This document shows, piece by piece, positions 58,701 to 64,000 of a stretch of DNA of 64,000 nucleotides (position 1 is the stretch's first letter; each line of letters starts with the position of its first letter). The notes beneath the pieces were generated by a model. The model searched no databases and had not been told where the DNA came from. It was given only the letters and a program-made list of their open reading frames with translations. Made by a program: the position numbers and the translations under genes. The stretch is from Lucifuga dentata. Lineage: Eukaryota > Chordata > Actinopteri > Ophidiiformes > Bythitidae. Where the stretch lies: assembly GCA_014773175.1 (NCBI GenBank), contig VXCM01005867.1, positions 1 through 64,000 on the forward strand, written 5' to 3'.

Positions 58701-58789
58701 CNAAAAAAAAAAAAAAACAGTAATGTAACGTGTATGAAGGTTGCATTTATTAGTCTGAAACATGCAAAATCACTGTTATGATCCTTTAA
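58160..58789 (+). mobile_element. TTAA MITE subfamily B, full length
   Basis: TTAAAGGATTATACCAGTGA to CACTGTTATGATCCTTTAA, with an A-run and N at 58702 near the right end. Confidence 0.85.
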
Positions 58790-58932
58790 AGGCAAATGTG
58801 AATATTGACCAATGTTGTTTAAATGACATTTATACTGTACTTAATTCTTGACAGTATGCAACAATAAATACTATTTTATAGCAACTAAGTTGTTTTTTTT
58901 TTTTGTTTGTTTGTTTTTGGAGTTATTAGCTA

Positions 58933-59040
58933 GCTAAAATATCATACCGGCAATCATGCATGTTTGAGTCTAATATGTAAAATTTATATAAACGTTATTG
59001 ACAACAATTTCCCAAAATATACTACTAGACTGATAAATAT
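58933..59040 (+). mobile_element. Degenerate B-type left end
   Basis: CATACCGGCAATCATGCATG and CAACAATTTCCCAAAATATA match the family. Confidence 0.5.
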
Positions 59041-60087
59041 TGATACTATCATTATAATGATTTCCTTCTATATTTATCTCATAATGTCCAACGTCTAGCT
59101 GAGATTATGCTGATTCAGTAACATGCAAATAGTTTTAACATACCTTTAATAGTTATGAAAGATCGAGAAAAATATGGTTACCGTCATCTTTTGTTTCTCA
59201 TTAGGCCAAAAATTTGTCTTATTCAGCCTTGCTGCTCTCTAATTCTAAACTGCGCTCTAATTTCCACAAAATTTTAGCTGTAAAATACTTGGCTTTTATA
59301 TTTTTTCCCAGCGTAGAAGATTACATCAGAATGAAGCTGTGACTGCAAACTATTCAGTTATTAACTTCCTGTTAAAGGTAAAAAAAAAAAAAAAAAAAAA
59401 TGATGCCTTTGGCTTCATGTTTTTGCTTTTTTAGGACCTATATCTGCAAAGCTTTTCCAGATTTGAGCTGATGGCATCAGACAGCTTGTCACCAGCTTCA
59501 GGTTCCACATGGAAAGGGCAGCGAGGGTCTGAAACAGTCATTCTCTTCCAAGAACTAGTTATCGTTTTAATTTGCTTCTGGGTAATTTCGTCTTGACATT
59601 CCAAGGTATGAGAGAAAAAAAAAAAAAGCTTTTCTTGACCTCCTTCTTGGCTTCAATGAGTCAGTAACGTCATACATAATCTAGTTGATCTGTGAGGTCG
59701 TAGACATACATGGTTGGGTTAATCTGACTTCAAGAAAACTCAAATAACAAATCAGTTCAGTGGTTTCACGGTAAAATAACACAATCCTTTGCTAATTTGC
59801 TGCTGCTTTGAAAACAGAAAGTGAAGAATAAAAATCTCATTTATGCTAATTAAATTTAGGCAATTTCCCTTTTACAATTCCTGCTGAGCCAGAGATATGA
59901 CAATGTTTCAAATACAATCTTGTACAAATTGGAGCTACAAATTAATCCTGATGAGATTATCTGTAACTAAAATGTTTTATGATGAAAGGCTTTTTAAGAC
60001 CAGATTCATGAATTCATGTTTAAGGCAAACGTCCTCCAGAGGGCACTCGTTAGAGATCATACCTCTGCCAAGGCCCAGCAGTCATTG
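59041..60087. other. No gene seen
   Basis: AT-rich sequence with an A-run at about 59380-59400; no supported ORF. Confidence 0.45.
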
Positions 60088-60844
60088 ATGCTGCGTTCCA
60101 AGTTCTTATTTCGTTTCCACGTTTCTCTCACTTGTCTTTTCCTCGTCTCTTAGCCCCACCCACTGAAGATGCGAGGAAAAGCAAGGACAGAGGAGCTGAG
60201 GAGCGACAATTTAAGAGAAATGAAACGTCGTCGCTCCTTAAGCGTCATCTGAAGCGACGTGACGTCACACAGCTGATCAGCTTGGAGCTGCTGTTTTAGT
60301 TTCTACAAGATGATAAAATAATGAAATATTCTGATTATTACTGTAACAATTAACAGACAGTTTGATGAATGTCCAGAACAATCTGATGATATAATCTGGT
60401 GATATAAGAGCGTTTTACTGTTTGATGTTTCTTTATCATTCAGAGCTGCATTAAACACACATCCAGTTGTTTTAATCAGATGATCAATCAGACAAAATTA
60501 AACATCAATAATCAGAATCATGTTACACCTGAGATGTTGCTGTTATTTTTCTGTTTACATGTTTGATGAAACTGTGCAGTCATATTAAGATGCGTGTCGC
60601 TGTATCAGATCAGCTGTAATAGATCTGTCCAATCAGAAACAGACTGCCAGTAAAGGGGCGTGTCTGTCAGGTAACAGACATCCTGTAGAGCCTCTCACGT
60701 TTCCTCGCTCATGTCTCCCAGATGAAGCTCCTCCATCCTCAGAGCAGAAATAAGCGCTTTGGGATGTCCTTAAAGATGGCGGACTGGATTGGTTTCCGGG
60801 TCACGCGAGGATCAAGGAGCGATCAGATAAGAACTTGGAACATA
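60088..60844. mobile_element. CTGCGTT-ended element
   Basis: ATGCTGCGTTCCAAGTTCTT and the inverted right end GTATGTTCCAAGTTCTTATC match over about 15 bases. It lies beside the small Helitron copy. No ORF of note. Confidence 0.55.
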
Positions 60845-60867
60845 CCATTAGTCAAATCTATCTTCTG

Positions 60868-60984
60868 TCTATAAAGACAGAATCTCTGTGTGTCTGTGGC
60901 ACTAATATCTGTAGAACCCGGCACCGTAGAAGTTCATATTCAGCAGGTTTATTACTCAAGACCCAAGGATGTGCAGCGCACTAG
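60868..60984 (+). mobile_element. Helitron-like element, short internally deleted copy 3
   Basis: It starts TCTATAAAGACAGAATCTC, continues with TGTGGCACTAATATCTGTAG as in the other copies, and ends GTGCAGCGCACTAG followed by T. Only 117 bp remain. Confidence 0.65.
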
Positions 60985-61175
60985 TACCTTAAACTCTAAT
61001 TATCAATCTTTTATTTAGAACGTGCTAACCTCTTCCTTTATTTGTTTCTCAGTCTGACATTAAGAGACAGAAACAGTCTGAATAGCCTGGTGAAACTCTG
61101 TTCTGAAACAGTCATTCTCTTCCAAGAACAAGTTGTTGTCTTACTCTTACTTGTGGCCATTCACATCCATGCATT

Positions 61176-61217
<42 letters not shown>

Positions 61218-61599
61218 NAAAAAAAAAAAAAAGATGCCAACCCAAAAAAACACCCAAAGATGAGATATTATTACAAACTTCCTGGATCTTCCCATCAGAC
61301 AGAGGAGGATATGATTGATTTAATGATGGTTTAATTTTTTAGGCTCCTTTGTCCTCGTTTTCTCTCTGCTTGGCACCACATGAAGTTTCTCGCACCACAT
61401 TTCTCTGCTAACAAAGACATACGAGCATCTGCTGGTCAAACGCAGCTTTAAAGGGCAAACGAGAACAATTTGTCAATTCATCAATTCAGGTTCAAACATC
61501 TCTAAACGATGGTACACGAAAATAAATATTACTGCAAAAATCAAAGTTATATTCACATTATGAAATGTTTCCGTGAAAAAAAGAAAAAAGGAAATGGAA
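60985..61599. other. No gene seen; T/A homopolymer join at N61218
   Basis: Region beyond the likely 3' end of the minus-strand gene. A T-run meets an A-run at the N, which may be a false join of two strands. Confidence 0.45.
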
Positions 61600-61605
61600 T
61601 TTATT
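61600..61605 (-). terminator. Candidate polyadenylation signal of the minus-strand gene
   Basis: AATAAA on the minus strand (TTTATT on plus) lies about 246 bases after the TGA at 61852, a normal 3'UTR distance. Confidence 0.35.
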
Positions 61606-61851
61606 TTTGTTCATATTTAATGTCTTAAATTTGTTTCTCCAATCATTCCAACATTTTAGGAAAGATGGACACAAAACTGAGACACATTTATCATACAATA
61701 TTCATCAATTCCTGATCTAATACTTAAAGAACTTTGCATAACATTCTGTAATAAATATATAAAAGAAAAGAAAATTATGTTTTTGTTTTTTTAACTATTT
61801 CTGCACTATATCATCTCCGCTTGATGGTTCCACACGATGGCGTGACGGCCG

Positions 61852-61899
61852 TCATTCCATTTGTTGCTCCTGACTTTCTTTAAACTCATTTACTCTTGC
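61852..61899 (-). CDS. Last coding exon of the same unidentified minus-strand gene
   Basis: Minus-strand acceptor TTTTGTTTCAG (CAG at 61902-61900) is followed by 48 nt in phase 0 that read ARVNEFKESQEQQME and TGA (61854-61852). The join with the previous exon gives a charged, Gln/Glu-rich tail. The 195-bp intron, two good acceptors and exact phase closure support a real gene end, though the evidence is structural only. Confidence 0.58.
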   Translation of the reverse strand, partial: ARVNEFKESQEQQME

Positions 61900-61919
61900 C
61901 TGAAACAAAAGTAAATGCA

Positions 61920-62010
61920 GTTAAAGGACCATACTGGTGATTTTGCATGTTTTAACTTGTTAAATACTACACACATACACCTTACATTACCACCAAACAA
62001 TTTCTTAAAC
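61920..62010 (+). mobile_element. Solo B-type left end inside the minus-strand gene intron
   Basis: TTAAAGGACCATACTGGTGA and TTTTGCATGTTTTAACTTG, with the inner part lost. It lies between the last two exons of the minus-strand gene. Confidence 0.65.
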
Positions 62011-62094
62011 TAGAAATTATCAAAAAAATAAATCCTCATCAGGACATTTTTGATTGGTGTACTGACCTCTACACATGCAGGATAGAAAGTTTAC

Positions 62095-62177
62095 CTGAAA
62101 GGTGTTGAGAACATGTTGACAGACATCGCTCAGCTCAGTCAAGCCTCGCCGCAGAGGCTCTGTCGCCGGAATCCCCC
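62095..62177 (-). CDS. Penultimate coding exon of an unidentified minus-strand gene
   Basis: On the minus strand an acceptor (TTGTATATTTCAG, intronic CAG at 62180-62178) precedes 83 nt ending CAG, followed by donor GTAAAC at 62094. Only one frame is open; after two bases of a split codon it reads [20 protein letters not shown] then HVLNTFQ. It ends at phase 0 and continues in frame into the exon at 61899-61852. Upstream exons must lie beyond 64000 or in the repeat-filled stretch to the right. I do not recognise the protein. The segment looks helical and hydrophilic, as in a soluble or coiled-coil C-terminus. Confidence 0.6.
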
Positions 62178-62340
62178 CTGAAATATACAATTATATATAT
62201 ATTTTATGAACATAATACTTTTCTGGATCGGCTGTATCTCCATAATTCTTGAAGACACATCAAAACTGTTAGCGCACTAGTGTTTTTTGTTTTGCCTTTG
62301 TTTCATATCATAAATTAAATATTTTGATTCACAAATGTAA

Positions 62341-63234
62341 TGTCCAATAAATGCTACCCAGATACGCATTATGTTATTGAACAGCCATTTTCCAAAACAG
62401 CTGATCCAACATGGAGCTGCACAGAAGAAATGTATGCCTCCGCCAGGGAATATAGTCCCAGGAGAAGACAGCTTTTACAAAGAAATTAAAAATAGCCGTG
62501 CCTTCTACATTTGTGTCAGCAGGTGAAACTTTGAATTTTAAAGGACCAACCACCCATTTTGCATCTTTGAGCCGAATATATTCAGTTTTCATACATGTTA
62601 CTTTACTGACAATCATTTCCCAAAGGATAAAACCGTATTTCAGCTTTCCTGATATTTTGCTAAATCTCTTAATCTTTCTAAATCAAATATTCAAGTGATA
62701 CACCCACCTTAAAAATCCATGTTTCTCCTGCTAATAGTTACACAGCCTTATGAAGTCACGGTCCTTTAAATTTTTCCATAAACGCAGGTCTTCTTTTGGG
62801 ACTATATTCCCCGGTGGAGGCATACATTCACTCCACGCTTTTTATTGAGCTTAAACACTAAAATTACATAACTTCTAAAAAAACCTGAATACACGTCTTG
62901 TTGGTGATGATGGATTACCTATCCCAAGAACGTTTACAGTATCAACAAGTTGATTTTAATAGCAGAATGAACTGAAACCAATGGAGGTCTGGAAGGTAGG
63001 AAAAACATTTTGAATTCACCATTCCATAAGTATGCTTGGGAAATGACTGTCAGTAATGTTATATGTATGAAAATTGAATATATTAGGCTCAAACATGCTA
63101 AATGGCCGGCATGGTCCTTTAAGGATATGTGTATCACCTGAAGATTTCATTTAGCAAGATTAGGGGATTTAGCAAATTAACACAAAATGCAGGTAGTATT
63201 TATTGAACATGCAAAATCACAAGTATGATACTTT
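62341..63234 (-). mobile_element. B-type MITE split by nested A copy 6
   Basis: B segments 62341-62541 and 63119-63234 flank the nested A element. Landmarks are TATGCCTCCGCCAGGGAATA and GGTAGTATTTATTGAACATG. Confidence 0.75.
62538..63122 (+). mobile_element. TTAA MITE subfamily A, copy 6, nested in a B element
   Basis: It interrupts a minus-strand B copy at GAATTTTAA/GGATATGTGTATCACC, the same internal TTAA used by the nested copy at 23523. Both flanks keep an intact TTAA. Confidence 0.9.
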
Positions 63235-64000
63235 AACGTAATATTTACTGGTTTCAGCTTTTTCCACACATGTTCCATGGGATTCAAACTTAGTCTCATA
63301 GCAGGCCAATTTAAAACAGATTGATATTTTTCTTTTTTGAAAAGGTTTTCGTTGGTTATCCTGCTGGAGGACTAATAACGTGACTCTCACAGCTTTCTGA
63401 CGCTTCACTCTAAAAATGCCAGAATATTCCTCTGAGTTTGTTGTGTCGCGTACAGACTGAAGACACTCGGTGCCACAGGCAGCAAAGCGACCACAAAACA
63501 TCAGACTCCTTCACTGTAGGGATGGAGCTGTTTTCTTTCAACAGTTTGTTTTCCATCATAATTTTGATTTGTCAGTTCAAAGGATATTCTACCAGAGGGG
63601 CTGCGGGTTCTCAACATATATTTTACCCAACTCCAGACAGGTTTTTTGTACGTGTTTCTCCCTTAGAAATGGGGTTTTCCTGATTCTTCTACCATGAAGC
63701 CCATATTCATTCAGACAGAGAATGGATTGATGTATAATTTAAGACACGACCTGAGGCGCTGCTGTCTTGTGACAGGCATTCAACTGATGAAACGAAGAAA
63801 ATAACTATTATTTGCACTATATTTGCACTAACCACCATGGTGACACCATTGGAGATAAAAACTGAAAACATTGTGGTTTTCCTCGTCCATGACAGATAAA
63901 TGTCCATTTCTGTAATGAAGCGATAAACATGTATCCTCAAGGCATTTCAACACTCAACTCAGCAACAAACAAGCTGTTTTCTGAGTGTTGGGAGGCAGAG
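63235..64000. other. No gene seen at the right edge
   Basis: Overlapping short frames occur on both strands (63217-63501 minus, 63438-63697 plus), possibly a decayed DNA transposon. No further exon of the minus-strand gene could be placed here with confidence. Confidence 0.35.

Noticed and set aside
63217..63501. 94-aa minus-strand ORF as an upstream exon of the unidentified gene
   Set aside because: No splice sites in matching phase were found and it overlaps a transposon end.

Overview
The window looks like teleost fish nuclear DNA. It is intron-rich and AT-biased, crowded with CA, GT, CT and GATA microsatellites, long A/T runs and short non-autonomous DNA transposons. Its two clearly readable genes are vertebrate class A G-protein-coupled receptors. 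The species cannot be fixed from the sequence alone.

Genes, left to right. (1) A frameshifted GPCR-like relic on the minus strand at 2207-2807. (2) A cysteinyl leukotriene receptor 1 gene (cysltr1, plus strand). Its coding sequence is one exon at 17228-18268, reached through a splice acceptor whose polypyrimidine tract is a (CT)n microsatellite; a plausible 5'UTR exon ends at 13900. (3) An endothelin receptor type B gene (ednrb-type, plus strand) with a TATA promoter near 42524, a non-coding first exon ending at 42756 and seven coding exons between 48588 and 54711 (408 aa). All splice sites and phases close exactly. (4) The last two coding exons (62177-62095 and 61899-61852, minus strand) of a gene that enters from beyond the right edge; I do not recognise its product. 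The two intact receptors are not an operon-like unit. Their linkage is a microsynteny clue to which endothelin receptor B paralogue this is.

Most of the rest is mobile DNA. The dominant component is one related family of TTAA-flanked MITE-like elements with long inverted ends, in two subfamilies. 'A' copies are about 580 bp, six full copies that look nearly identical. 'B' copies are more diverged, about 15 plus many solo ends. There are also three hAT-like elements (two with clear 8-bp target duplications), a TA-flanked element nested in one of them, three Helitron-like copies ending in CTAG, three elements with CTGCGTT-type ends, a roughly 0.8-kb family with an internal CA repeat, and several LINE fragments, one keeping a YADD reverse transcriptase box. 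An 807-bp unit is tandemly triplicated at 9268-11688. A pyrimidine-only tract of about 410 bp follows a LINE 3' tail at 30950-31362.

The most interesting signal is how the B-element ends interact with genes. The end reads as a short peptide plus stop (of the type KGPYQ-stop). It appears to supply the final codons and stop of cysltr1, closes an open frame of the GPCR relic, and lies 19 bp inside ednrb intron 2, where it would give a stop followed 18 bases later by AATAAA. A second, technical signal is that six of the 18 single-N positions are flanked by exact 67-bp direct duplications. These look like unmerged contig overlaps rather than biology. I found no CRISPR array, rRNA or tRNA gene, and no convincing new multi-gene system.
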